Below are positions 22,101-32,513 of a stretch of DNA of 64,000 nucleotides, piece after piece. The stretch lies in contig NC_092042.1 of NCBI RefSeq assembly GCF_003086295.3, positions 42,716,137 to 42,780,136 on the forward strand, written 5' to 3'. Under the pieces are notes generated by a model. It was not told the origin of the DNA. It searched no databases and saw nothing but the letters and a program-made list of their open reading frames with translations. This DNA is from Arachis hypogaea (taxonomy: Eukaryota > Streptophyta > Magnoliopsida > Fabales > Fabaceae). The number at the start of each line of letters is the position of its first letter. Position 1 is the stretch's first letter. The translations under genes were made by a program, and so were the position numbers.

Positions 22101-24153
22101 GGAGAAATGTCACTTTATGGTGACTGAAGGAATTGTCCCTGGGCACAAAATTTCAAGCAGGGGAATAGAGGTGGATAAGGCAAAGGTAGAGGTAATTGAG
22201 AAATTACCACCACCTGCCAATGTTAAGGCAATCAGAAGCTTTCTGGGGCATGCAGGATTCTACAAAAGGTTTATAAAGGATTTTTCGAAAATTGCAAAAC
22301 CTTTGAGTAACCTGCTAGCTGCTGACACACCATTTGTGTTTGACACACAGTGTCTGCAGGCATTTGAGACCCTGAAAGCTAAGCTGGTCACAGCACCGGT
22401 CATCTCTGCACCAGATTGGACATTGCCATTTGAACTAATGTGTGATGCCAGTGACCATGCCATTGGTGCAGTGTTGGGACAGAGGCATAACAAGCTTCTG
22501 CACGTCATTTATTATGCCAGCCGTATTCTAAATGACGCACAGAAGAATTACACAACCACAGAAAAAGAGTTACTTGCAGTGGTCTATGCCATTGACAAGT
22601 TTAGATCCTATCTAGTGGGATCCAAAGTGGTTGTGTACACTGACCATGCTGCTCTTAAATACTTACTCACAAAGCAGGATTCAAAACCCAGGCTTATCAG
22701 ATGGGTGTTGCTTCTGCAAGAGTTTGATATAGAAATAAGAGACAGAAAAGGGACAGAGAACCAAGTAGCTGATCATCTGTCCCGAATAGAACCAGTAGCT
22801 GGGGCGTCCCTCCCTTCTACTGAGATATCTGAGATTTTCCCAGATGAGCAACTCTTTGCCATTCAGGAAGCTCCATGGTTTGCAGATATTGCAAACTATA
22901 AAGCTGTGAGGTTCATACCCCAGGAGTACAGCAGAGTGCAAAGAAAGAAATTAATTTCAGATGCCAAGTACTACCTATGGGATGAGCCATATCTCTTCAA
23001 GAGATGCGCAGACGGAATGATCCGCAGATGTGTACCCAGAGAAGAAGCACAAAGGATCCTATGGCACTGCCATGGATCACAGTATGGAGGTCATTTTGGA
23101 AGTGAGCGAACAGCCACTAAAGTCCTCCAATGTGGCTTCTACTGGCCTACTCTCTATAAAGATTCCCGAGAGTTTGTGTGTAACTGTGACAGTTGCCAAA
23201 GAGCTGGTAACTTGCCTCACGGATATGCCATGCCTCAACAAGGGATATTAGAGATAAAATTGTTTGATGTATGGGGAATTGACTTCATGGGGCCATTCCC
23301 ACCATCATACTCAAACACTTACATTCTGGTGGCAGTGGACTATGTATCTAAGTGGGTAGAAGCAATTGCTACACCCACTAATGATACCAAGACCGTACTG
23401 AAGTTCCTCCAGAAACACATCTTCAGCAGGTTTGGTGTTCCCAGAGTACTAATCAGTGACAGGGGCACTCATTTCTGCAATAGACAGCTATACTCCGCTA
23501 TGGTAAGATATGGAATTAGCCACAAAGTGGCAACTCCGTATCATCCACAGACAAATGGGCAAGCTGAAGTCTCTAACAGAGAGCTAAAAAGAATCCTAGA
23601 ACGGACTGTGATAGCCCGAAGAAAGGATTGGGCAAAGAGTTTGGATGATGCTCTGTGGGCATACAGAACAGCATTCAAGACTCCTATAGGAACCTCTCCA
23701 TACCAACTGGTGTATGGAAAGGCCTGTCATCTGCCCGTGGAACTGGAACATAAAGCCTACTGGGCAACCAGATTCCTAAACCTGGATGCTCAGTTAGCTG
23801 GTGAAAAAAGATTGCTCCAGCTAAATGAGCTAGAGGAGTTCAGACTCAATGCCTTTGAAAATGCAAAAATTTATAAGGAAAAGGCAAAGAAGTGGCATGA
23901 TAAGAAGTTGTCATCCAGAGTCTTTGAGCCAGGACAAAAAGTTCTGCTCTTTAACTCTAGGCTCAGATTGTTTTCAGGAAAACTTAAATCCCGATGGAGG
24001 GGTCCATATGTGATTACAGGAGTATCACCATATAGGTATGTTGAGCTTCAGGATATTGATTCTGACAAAAAGTTCATTGTTAATGGACAGAGAATCAAGC
24101 ATTATCTTGAAAGCAATTTTGAGCAGGAATGCTCAAAACTGAGACTTGAGTAA
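19148..24153 (+). pseudogene. gag-pol polyprotein of A1, interrupted
   Basis: About 1668 codons from MDLSGIEQ. Gag: the retrotransposon gag core lies around 19400-19700 (LFPFAVKDQAKRWL, ESLYNAWERYRGM). Protease: active site DLGAS at 20738. [13 protein letters not shown] near 21810 and catalytic FMDDF at 21997. RNase [15 protein letters not shown] at 22441. Integrase: HHCC zinc finger 23060-23210, then catalytic Asp 23281, Asp 23458 and Glu 23566 (35 residues between the last two), and a GPY/F-like end (RWRGPY near 23995). Breaks: TAG at 19493-19495 and 20465-20467 (both CAG-to-TAG against A2), and a 1-base loss in an A run at 21863-21865 that shifts the rest to another frame. All catalytic residues are otherwise kept. 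This is a cytoplasmic replication polyprotein with no env-like region. Confidence 0.9.
20177..20316 (+). repeat. Palindrome array inside gag coding sequence (A1)
   Basis: Five GGCGTT(N)AAACGCC palindromes start at 20177, 20209, 20240, 20272 and 20303, spaced 32, 31, 32 and 31 bp. Two steps equal 63 bp (21 codons), so the frame is kept and the units are translated alternately as GVQTP and LALNAH. Located in the hinge between gag and protease. Confidence 0.85.
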
Positions 24154-24302
24154 TTCTCAGTAAAGGTCCAGCTAAAGACAGTAAAGAAGTGCTTGCTGGG
24201 AGGCAACCCAGTCATTAGCAGGTTATATGTTTTGATTAAAAATGAAGGAATTCACAGAGTTACAGAAGGATTCAGTGCAAAAAGTAGAGAAAAAGAGCTT
24301 AC

Positions 24303-24600
24303 TGGCGAAAAAATGCCAGTAAGGGGCATTTTGGGCGTTAAACGCCAGAATGGGCACCATTCTGGGCGTTTAACGCCAGTAAAGGTGCCATTTTGGGCGT
24401 TAAACGCCAGAATGGGCACCATTCTGGGCGTTTAACACCAGGTGTGCAGCATCCTGGGCGTTTAGCAAAACGCCCAGTGATAAAGGAATTCTGGCGTTTA
24501 ACGCCAGCCAGGGCACCTGGCTGGGCGTTAAACGCCCACAATGGGCAACAAATGGGCGTTAAACGCCAGAATGGATGCCATTCTGGGCGTTTAACGCCAG
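24303..24600. repeat. 31-bp-phased palindrome array after pol (A1)
   Basis: Nine clear GGCGTT(T)AACGCC units start at 24333, 24364, 24395, 24426, 24456, 24493, 24523, 24554 and 24585, plus one degenerate unit at 24303. Steps are 30-31 bp with one of 37. The spacers of the first units are themselves inverted repeats (AGAATGG-GCA-CCATTCT). The region 24154-24302 before it has no gene. Confidence 0.9.
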
Positions 24601-24931
24601 AAAGGTGGGGGGACCAAGATTTTGCTTTCCAATCAAATTTTTTTCAAACTTTCTTTTTTTTACCCATACTTTTCTACATAAACACAATTCAACCTTTCAT
24701 CATTCACTTTCAAATCTTCAAAAATCAAAATCATTCTTCAAATCTCTCTCAAATCAATCCCAAATCTTGTTCAAAAACTCACCCTTCTCTCAAATTCTCT
24801 CCATATCTTCTCAAATCTCCTTTCAATTTTTTTGAAATCTCCTTCCCCCCCTTATAAAAACACGTTCGGCCCCTTCATTCCCCCCACACCATTCGAATTT
24901 GCTCTTCTCCTCTCTCTCTTCCTTCCTTTCT

Positions 24932-24951
24932 TTTGCTTGAGGACAAGCAAA
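24932..24951 (+). promoter_or_regulatory. Hairpin upstream of ORF2 (A1)
   Basis: TTTGCTTG-AGGA-CAAGCAAA, a perfect 8-bp stem, followed by CTAAGTTTGGTGTG at 24955. Lies 54 nt upstream of the ORF2 ATG. Same module as at the 3' LTR (27001-27018). Confidence 0.65.
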
Positions 24952-25005
24952 CCTCTAAGTTTGGTGTGCTTTTCCGTGATCACTAAGCCAAGATTCATCA
25001 AGATC

Positions 25006-26118
25006 ATGGCTCCTAAGGGAAAACAAACCAATTTAAGAGGAAAGAAAGAGAATAATCCAAAGAATCTTTGGAATCAAGAGAAGTTCTTAACCAAAGAACA
25101 CGAAGACCATTATCACAAAATAATGGGTCTGAGGTCAGTGATCCCGGAAGTTAAATTTGATCTGAAAGAAGATGAATATTCGGGGATCCAAGAGCAAATT
25201 CGAAACAGAGGATGGGAAGTTCTAACCAATCCTGAAATAAAGGTTGGAAGGAATATGGTTCAGGAATTCTACTCAAATCTGTGGCTAACAGATAAGCAGA
25301 GAATGACTGGAACTGCTTACCATACTTACAGAACCATGGTCAGAGGGAAAGTTATGTACTTCCATCTGGACAAAATAAGAGAAATCTTCAAATTGCCTTA
25401 ACTGCAGGATGATCCTGAATCCTTTAATAGGAGAATGGTGAGAGCAGATAAAGGGTTGGATCAAGTTCTAGAGGACATATGCCTCCCTGGAACTAAGTGG
25501 ATAACCAATTCAAAGGGTGTCCCAAACCAACTCAAGAGGGGAGACCTCAAACCAATTGCAAGAGGTTGGCTAGACTTTATTGGGCGTTCCATACTGCCCA
25601 CTAGCAACCGTTCTGAGGTCACTATCAAGAGAGCAGTGATGATTCATTGCATTATGCTTGGAAAAGAAGTGGAGGTTCATCATGTGATTGCTTGTGAGAT
25701 CTACACAATTGCAAACAAGAATTCCACTGAAGCCAAACTGGCTTACCCAAGCTTGATCTCCTTGCTCTGTAAAGAGGCTGGGGTAAAGATGGGAGTAGAT
25801 GAATTCATACCCATTGAACATCCAATCACCAAGAAGTCAATGGAAGGACAAATGCAAGACAACTGTATCAAAAGGAGGGCGCAGGAGTCCCTCCCTGAAT
25901 TCCCTGAAATTGGCTACTGGGCCAGCCTAGAAGCATCTATCACCAAGTTGCAAGAGACTATGGAGCAACTTAAGGAAGAACAGCAGAATCAGAACTGCAT
26001 GCTCTGCAAATTGCTGAAGGAACAAGAGAAGCAGGGGCGTGAACTTCAAGAACTGAAACGCCAAAAGTTCTCCCCTCAATTTGAGGGAGCATCCACTTCT
26101 CAAAATCAAGGTTGTTGA
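25006..26118 (+). pseudogene. Second ORF of A1 (putative plant transposon protein family)
   Basis: Frame of about 370 codons starting MAPKGKQTNLRG, with one in-frame TAA at 25399-25401 (a CAA-to-TAA change next to KLP). Layout: basic N-terminus; a globular domain with HYHKIMGLRSVIPEV, NRGWEVLTNP and, after the stop, ARGWLDFIGRSILPTSNRSEVT; a C-terminal coiled coil ending EKQGRELQELKRQ. Homologous to 49463-50611 and 41129-42277. From memory the central domain is the 'putative plant transposon protein' family often found beside Athila-type elements. No transmembrane segment or signal peptide, so it is not envelope-like. Role unknown. Confidence 0.75.
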
Positions 26119-27037
26119 GTCCTAACTCTGTGAAAACCTCTATCATTAGGAGCCTATTTAAATTTTTTGTTTTCTATTTTTCTATTTTTAGTCTCATCTT
26201 ATATCTATCTTTGAGTCTTGTTCTTAATTCATAATTAATAAAATTTAAAATTCATGTCTTAAAGCTATGAATATCCTATGAATCCATCACCTCTCTTAAA
26301 TGAAAAATGCTCTAATCACAAAAGAACAAGAAGTACAGGATTTCAAAATTATCCTTGAAACTAGTTGAATTAGTTTGATGTGGTGACAATAATTTTTGTT
26401 TTTCCGAATGAATGCTTGAACAGTGCATATGTCTTTTGAATTTGCTGTTTTAAGAATGTTAAAATTGTTGGCTCTTGAAAGAATGAGGGAAAAAGAGAAC
26501 TGTTATTGAGGATCTAAAAAATTATCAAATTGATTCTTGAAGCAAGAAAAAGCAAAAAAAAAAAACGAAAAAAAAAGAGAGAAAGAAATAAAGTTGTGAT
26601 CCAAGGCAAAAAGAGTGTGCTTAAGAACCCTGGACACCTCTAATTGGGGACTCTAGCAAAGCTGGGTCACAATCTGAAAAGGTTTACCCAAGTATGTGTC
26701 TGTGGCATGTATGTATCTGGTGGTAATACTGGATGACAGAGTGCTTTGGGCCACAGCCAAGACTCATGACATAGCTATGTTCAAGAATCATTATACTTAA
26801 CTAGGAGAATCAATAACACTATCTGAGTTCTGAGTTCTTATGGATGCCAATCATTCTGAACTTCAAAGGATAGAGTGAGATGCCAAAACTGTTCGGAAGC
26901 AAAAAGCTACTAGTCCCGCTCATCTAATTGGAGCTAAGTTTCCTTGATATTTTGGAGCCTATAGTATATTCTCTTCTTTTTATCCTATTTTGATTTTCAG
27001 TTGCTTGGGGACAAGCAACAATTTAAGTTTGGTGTTG
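26119..27037 (+). other. 3' non-coding region of A1
   Basis: No gene. Contains an A-rich stretch (26550-26585), sequence shared with A2 (58316-59237) and, inverted, with H (40071-41128), then the hairpin and the PPT region just before the 3' LTR. The PPT is not a simple purine run: TTTAAGTTTGGTGTTG ends at the LTR. Confidence 0.6.
27001..27018 (+). promoter_or_regulatory. 3'-LTR-proximal hairpin of A1
   Basis: TTGCTTG-GGGA-CAAGCAA, perfect 7-bp stem, ending exactly 19 nt before the 3' LTR (27038). Confidence 0.75.
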
Positions 27038-28559
27038 TGATGAGCGGATAATTTATACGCTTTTTGGCATTGTTTTTAGTATGTTTTTAGTATGATATAG
27101 TTAGTTTTTAGTATATTTTTATTAGTTTTTAGTTAAAATTCACTTTCCTGGACTTTACTATGAGTTTGTGTGTTTTTCTGTGATTTCAGGTATTTTCTGG
27201 CCAAAATTGAGGGTCCTAAGCAAAAATCTGATTTAGAGACTGAAAAGGACTGCAGATGCTGTTGGATTCTGACCTCCCTGCACTTGAAGTGGATTTTCTG
27301 GAGCTACAGAAGCCCAATTGGCGCGCTCTCAACGGCATTGGGAAGTAGACATCCTGGGCTTTCCAGCAATGTATAATAGTCCATACTTTGCCCGAGATTT
27401 GATGGCCCAAACCGGCGTGGCAAAACAGCCTCAGAATTTCCAGCGTTTAACGCTGGAACTGGCATAAAACTTGGAGTTAAACGCCCAAACTGGCATAAAA
27501 GCTGGCGTTTAACTCCAGAAAAAGTCTCTACACATGAAAGCTTCAATGCTCAGCCCAAGCACACACTAAGTGGACCCAGAAGTGGATTTTTACGTCATTT
27601 ACTCATTTCTGTATACCCTAGGTTACTAGTTCACTATTAATAGGATCTTTTGACATTGTATCTGTACCTCATGACACTTTACACGTTTCTTTGTGTACCT
27701 CCCACGGCATGAGTCTCTAAACCCCATGGTTAGGGGTGAGGAGCTCTGCTGTGTCTTGATGGATTAATGCAATTACTACTGTTTTTCATTCAATCATGCT
27801 TGCTTCCATTCTAAGATATCACTTGTTCTTAATTCGGATGAATGTGATGATCCGTGACAATCATCATCATTCTCAACTATGAACGTGTGCCTGAAAACCA
27901 CCTCCGTTCTACCTTAGATTAAGTAGATATCTCTTGGATTCCTTAACCAGAATCTTCATGGTATAAGCTAGAACTGATGGCGGCATTCAAGAAAATCCGG
28001 AAGGTCTAAACCTTGTCTGTGGTATTCTGAGTAGGATTCAATGATTGAATGACTGTGACGAGCTTCAAACTCTTGAGGGTGGGGCGTTAGTGACAGACGC
28101 AAAAGAATCACTGGATTCTATTCCGGTCTGATTGAGAACCGACAGATGGATAGCCGTGCCGTGACAGGGTGCGTTGAACATTTCCACTGAGAGGATGGGA
28201 GGTAGCCACTGACAACGGTGAAACCCTTGCATACAGCTTGCCATGGAAGGAGCCTTGCGTGCTTGAAGAAGAAGACAGTAGGAAAGCAGAGATTCAGAAG
28301 ATGGAGCATCTCCAAAACGTCAACCTGTTCTCCATTACTGCAAAACAAGTACTTATTTCATGTTCTTTTACTCTTCACAATCAATCCTGATAATTTCTGA
28401 TATCCTGACTAAGATTTACAAGATAACCATAGCTTGCTTCAAGCCGACAATTTCCGTGGGATCGACCCTTACTAACGTAAGGTATTACTTCGACGACCCA
28501 GTGCACTTGCTGGTTAGTTGTGCGGGGTTGCAAAAGTGTGATTGCAATTTCGTGCACCA
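27038..28559 (+). repeat. 3' LTR of A1 (1522 bp)
   Basis: Same length as the 5' LTR with about 23 single-base differences scattered along it, counted by eye. Followed by the GGCAT duplication. Confidence 0.93.
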
Positions 28560-28564
28560 GGCAT
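28560..28564. repeat. Right target-site duplication of A1 (GGCAT)
   Basis: Matches 17063-17067. Confidence 0.93.
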
Positions 28565-28746
28565 CTAGTGGAATCAAAGGGAGATTAAAATCATCAAGTT
28601 AAAGGCCTAAAAAGCATGTTTTCACATCTAAGCACAAATAAGGAGACAATCATAAAATCATGCTAATTCATTGAATAAATATGGGTAAAAGTTGATAAAA
28701 TTCCCTAAAATCAATACAAGATAAACCCTAAATATGGGGTTTATCA
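28565..28746 (-). repeat. 5' LTR of element B, remaining part
   Basis: CTAGTGGAATCAAAGG... to GGGTTTATCA, matching 10686-10868 of the other LTR. Its end is the outer end of element B and is followed by CTCAG (28747-28751). Confidence 0.88.
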
Positions 28747-29029
28747 CTCAGCCCAAGCACACACCAAGTGGGCCCGGAAGTGGATTTCTGCATCATTTAC
28801 TTATTTCTGTAATTCTAGTAACTAGTTTAGTATAAAGAGGACTTTTTACTATTGTACTAAGGAATCTTTGGACATTTAGTCCTTAGACCTAGGTCTTGGT
28901 TATTCTGGTTCCCTCTCTGGTGCTGAAACCAATGAACACCATTATCACTTATGTATTTCCAACGGTGGAGTTTCTACACCTCGTAGATTAAGGTGTGGAG
29001 CTCTTCCTTTATGTTCTCTTCTTTTTCAT

Positions 29030-31182
29030 ATGAGCAGGAGCAAGGACAAGAACATTCTTGTTGAAGCTGACCCTGAACCTGAAAGGACTCTGAAGAAGAA
29101 GCTAAGAGAAGCTAAAGAACAATAATCCAAAGAAAACCTTACAGAGAATCTCGAAAAAGAAGTAATGGCTGAACCCAACAACAATAACAATGCAAGGAAG
29201 GTGTTTAGTGATTTTACAACACCAACTTCCAACTTCCATGGAAGAAGCATCTCAATCCCTGCCATTGGAGCAAACAATTTTGAGCTTAAGCCTCAATTAG
29301 TTTCTCTGATGCAACAGAATTGCAAATTCTATGGACTTCCATCAGAAGATCCTTTTTAGTTCTTAACTGAATTCTTGTATATCTGTGATACTGTTAAGAC
29401 CAATGGAGTTGATCCTGAGGTCTACAAGCTTATGCTTTTCCCTGTTGCTGTAAAAGACAGAGCTAGAATATGGTTAGACTCTCAACCTAGAGATAGCCTA
29501 AACTCTTGGGATAAGCTGGTCACGACTTTGTTAGCCAAATTCTTTCCTCCTCAAAAGCTGATCAAGCTTAGAGTGGATGTTCAAACCTTCAGGAAGAAAG
29601 AAGGTGAATCCCTCTATGAAGCTTGGGAAAGATACAAGCAACTGACTAAAAAGTGTCATTCTGACATGCTCTCAGAATGGACCATCCTGGATATATTCTA
29701 TGATGGTCTGTCTGAATTGTCTAAGATGTCATTGAACCATTCTACAGGTGGATCTATTCACCTGAAGAAAACGCCTGCAGAAGCTAAGGAACTCATTGAA
29801 ATTATTGCAAATAACCAGTTCATGTACACCTCTGAAAGGAATCCTGTGAATAATGGGACGCCTCAGAGGAAGTGAGTTCTTGAAATTGATACTCTGAACG
29901 CCATATTGGCTCAGAACAAAATGTTGATTCAGCAAGTCAATATGATTTCTCAGAGTCTGAATGGATTGCAAACTGCATCCAACAGTACTAAACAAGCATC
30001 TTCTGAAGAAGAAGTGTATGATCCTGAGAACCCTGCAATGGCAGAGGCGAATTACATGGGTGAAACTTATGGAAACACTTATAATTCGTCATGGAGAAAT
30101 CATCCAAATTTCTCATGGAAGGATCAACAAAAGCCTCAACAAGGCTTTAACAATAATAATGGTGGAAGAAACAGGTTTAGCAATGGCAAGCCTTTTCCAT
30201 CATCCTCTCAGCAACAGATAGATAATTCTGAGCAGAATCTATCTAGCTTAGCAAATATAGTCTCTGATCTATCTAAGGCCACTCTTAGTTTCATGAATGA
30301 AACAAGGTCCTCCATCAGAAACTTGGAGGCACAAGTGGGTCAGTTGAGTAAAAGGTTTACTGAAACTCCTCCTTGCACTCTCCCAAGCAATACAGAAGAG
30401 AATCCCAAAAGAGAGTGCAAGGCCATAACTGTGACCAACATGGTTGAACCTGGAGAGAGTGAAAAGGCAGTGATTCCCAGTAAGGAAGACCTCAGGGAAC
30501 GTCCACTGGCCATTATGGAGTACCCCAGTGAGGGACCAAAGGAATCTGAGACTCATACAGAGACCATAGAGATTCCATTGAACATCCTTTTACCATTCAT
30601 GAGCTCTGATGACTATTCATCTTCTGAAGAAGATGAAGACGTTGCTGAAGGGAAAGTTGCCAGTATCTAGGAGCAATCATAAAGCTGAATGCCAAGCTAT
30701 TTGGTAATGAGACTTAGGAGGATGAACCTCCATTGCTCATTAATGAACTGAATACCTGGGTTCAGCAAACTTTACCTCAAAAGAAACAGGATCCTGGTAA
30801 ATTCTTAATACCCTGTACCATAGGCACCATGACCTTTGAGAAGGCTCTGTGTGACCTAGGGTCAGGTATTAACCTCATGCCATTCTCTGTAATAGAGAAA
30901 CTAGGAATCTTTGAGGTACAAGCTGCAAGAATCTCACTAGAGATGGTAGATAAATCAATGAAACATGCTTATGGACTAGTAGAGGACGTGTTGGTGAAGG
31001 TTGAAGGCCTTTACATCCCTGCTGATTTCATAATCCTAGACACTGGGAAGGATGAGGATGAATCTATCATCCTTGGTAAACCTTTCCTAGCCACAGCAAA
31101 AGCTGTGATAGATGTTGACAGAAGAGAGTTGGTCCTTCAAGACTTAAGGTTCTCCTTCTGTACACATGGAAAAGAAGCATGA
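29030..31182 (+). pseudogene. gag-protease of element C, degraded
   Basis: Starts at ATG 29030. Gag core between 29290 and 29760 (ELKPQLVSLMQQNCKFYGLP, KFFPPQKL, GESLYEAWERYKQ), Gln/Asn-rich middle, protease with ALCDLGSGINLMP near 30846. Breaks: TAA 29123-29125, TAG 29357-29359, TGA 29873-29875, a 1-base loss near 30660, and TAG 30715-30717 where relatives have Trp (ETWEGE). The end of the protease reading is frame-shifted at about 31140. Such elements keep only the structural protein and protease and rely on RT and integrase in trans; this is inferred from what is absent. Confidence 0.8.
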
Positions 31183-31494
31183 AAGGCTTCTCTCAATATA
31201 GAATCAAACAAAGCCCCCACATTCAAACTCTAAGTTTGGTGTTGGGAGGCCACAACCATGCTCTCATTATCTGTGAGGCTCCATAAGAGCCCAATGTCAA
31301 GCTATTGACATTAAAGAAGCACTTATTGGGAGGCAACACAATTTTTATTTATCTATGTTAAATTTCCATTTTCCATTATTATTTTATGTTTTCTTTAGGT
31401 TGATGATCATGTGGAGTCACAAAAACAACTGCAATAATCAAAGCAAATTCAAAAACAGCATTAAAAACAGCACACCCTGGAGGAAGAACTTACT

Positions 31495-31696
31495 GGCGTT
31501 TAAACGCCAGTAAGGGTAGCAGGATGGGCGTTAAACGCCCAGTCTGGAACCATTTTGGGCGTTTAACGCAAGAAATGGGCACCAGACTGGCGTTTAATGC
31601 CAGAACAGGGCACCTAGTTGGCGTTAAACACCAGGAAAGGTATAAAAGCTGGCGTTTAACGTCAGAAACAGGCAGTAGTCTGGCGTTAAACACTAG
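31495..31696. repeat. 31-bp-phased palindrome array (element C)
   Basis: Seven units start at 31495, 31527, 31558, 31589, 31620, 31651 and 31682: steps 32, 31, 31, 31, 31, 31. Several arms carry mutations (for example AACGCA, AATGCC, AACGTC) but the phase is unchanged. Confidence 0.88.
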
Positions 31697-31725
31697 AGTT
31701 ACATTCTAAGGGCATATTTAGAACA

Positions 31726-31743
31726 TTGCTCGCCCTCGAGCAA
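31726..31743 (-). promoter_or_regulatory. ORF2-upstream hairpin of element G
   Basis: On the element strand TTGCTCG-AGGG-CGAGCAA: a perfect stem in which the sixth pair is C-G instead of the T-A seen in A1, so both sides changed together. The ORF2 it would precede is missing. Confidence 0.6.
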
Positions 31744-32015
31744 AAAAAGAAAGAATAGAAGAAGAAGAAGAAAATATGGAGGAGAGGGAGAGAGGTGTGT
31801 GTTTCGGCCAAGGGTGGGTTTGGGTGGGAAAGAGATTTTGAAGAGTGGATGAATGTGATTGGTGAAGGGGTAATGGGGAAGAGAGATTGAGGTGATTGTG
31901 TGGAGAAGATAGAAGTAGGGTAGGTGGGGATCCTGTGGGGTCCACAGATCCTGAGATGATCCTGTGGGGTCCATAGATCCTGAGGTGTCAAGGATTTACA
32001 TCCCTGCACCAATAA
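31744..32015 (-). other. Non-coding segment of element G
   Basis: No gene. Holds an imperfect duplication of 'gatcctgtggggtcca' (about 31930 and 31958), also present once in H at 42690 and 51040 and, inverted, in A2 at about 57865. Confidence 0.5.
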
Positions 32016-32285
32016 GGCGTGTAAAACGCCCACTGCATGCAATCCTGGCGTTTAACGCCAGATTGATGCTTGTTTCTGGCGTTAAACGCCAGTTCTATGC
32101 TTGTTTTAGGCATTCAACGCCAGTCTGCAGCATGTTTCTGGCGTTGAACGCCAGCTTTCCTCAGTGTGCAATCCTAGCATTTAAACACCAGATTGCTGCA
32201 TGTTTCTGGCGTTCAACGCCAGATCCATGCTCTGTTCTGGCGTTGAACGCCAGCCAGATGCTCCTTACTGGCGTTTAAACGCCAG
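32016..32285. repeat. 31-bp-phased palindrome array (element G)
   Basis: Nine units start at 32016, 32047, 32078, 32109, 32140, about 32176, 32208, 32239 and 32270. Seven of eight steps are 31-32 bp and one is 36. Confidence 0.88.
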
Positions 32286-32513
32286 TAAGCCCTTCCTCTA
32301 GGGTGTGCTATTTCTTCTGCTATTTTTGATGCTATTTTTAATTTTTGTATTTGTTTTTTGACTCCACATGATCATGAACCTAATAAAGCATTAAAGAACA
32401 ATAAAAATAAAAATAGAATTAGATAAATAAAAATTGGGTTGTCTCCCAATAAGTGCTTCTTTAATGTCACTAGCTTGACAATGGGCTCTCATGGAGCCTC
32501 ACAGGTGATTAAG

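Larger units (their letters stand above)
17068..28559 (+). mobile_element. A1: full-length Athila-like Ty3/gypsy element, 11,492 bp
   Basis: Two LTRs of 1522 bp, tRNA-Asp PBS, leader, gag-pol, palindrome array, second ORF, hairpin and PPT region, with perfect 5-bp target duplications. By eye I count about 23 differences between its LTRs (about 1.5%), making it the youngest layer of the left nest. Coding capacity is lost through three nonsense codons and one frameshift. It resembles the autonomous peanut family FIDEL from memory. Confidence 0.93.
9384..28746 (-). mobile_element. Element B: non-autonomous LTR element, minus strand, 7.9 kb without its nested insertion
   Basis: Complete element with a 3' LTR (9384-10868), internal region (10869-15984) and a 5' LTR split by A1 (15985-17067 plus 28565-28746). 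It is flanked by CTCAG duplications. The PBS (15964-15981) lies on the minus strand next to the right LTR, which fixes orientation. The only long reading frame encodes a Tyr/Pro-rich protein; I find no gag of the retrotransposon type, protease, RT or integrase, so it would need enzymes from other elements. By eye the LTRs differ at a few percent of sites, and the right one has lost about 220 bp near 16920. Confidence 0.88.
28752..31705 (+). mobile_element. Element C: non-autonomous gag-protease element, right part
   Basis: Continuation of the LTR begun at 8867-9383. The LTR stops at about 29003 inside 'ggtgtggagctct' and joins sequence just upstream of the gag start, so the end of the LTR, the PBS and the leader are deleted. 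Gag-protease (29030-31182) is followed by a tail with CTAAGTTTGGTGTTGGG, a non-coding stretch (31183-31494, no gene) and a palindrome array. RT, RNase H and integrase are absent. It joins element G in opposite orientation near 31705. From memory it resembles the non-autonomous Arachis family Feral. Confidence 0.75.

Noticed and set aside
24303..24600. CRISPR array, suggested by regular 31-bp palindromic repeats
   Set aside because: Spacers are themselves repeated and palindromic, there are no cas genes, and the array sits inside a plant retrotransposon in several copies.
25006..26118. Envelope-like gene after pol
   Set aside because: No signal peptide, transmembrane segment or Cys pattern; the sequence is soluble with a coiled-coil end and fits the putative plant transposon protein family.
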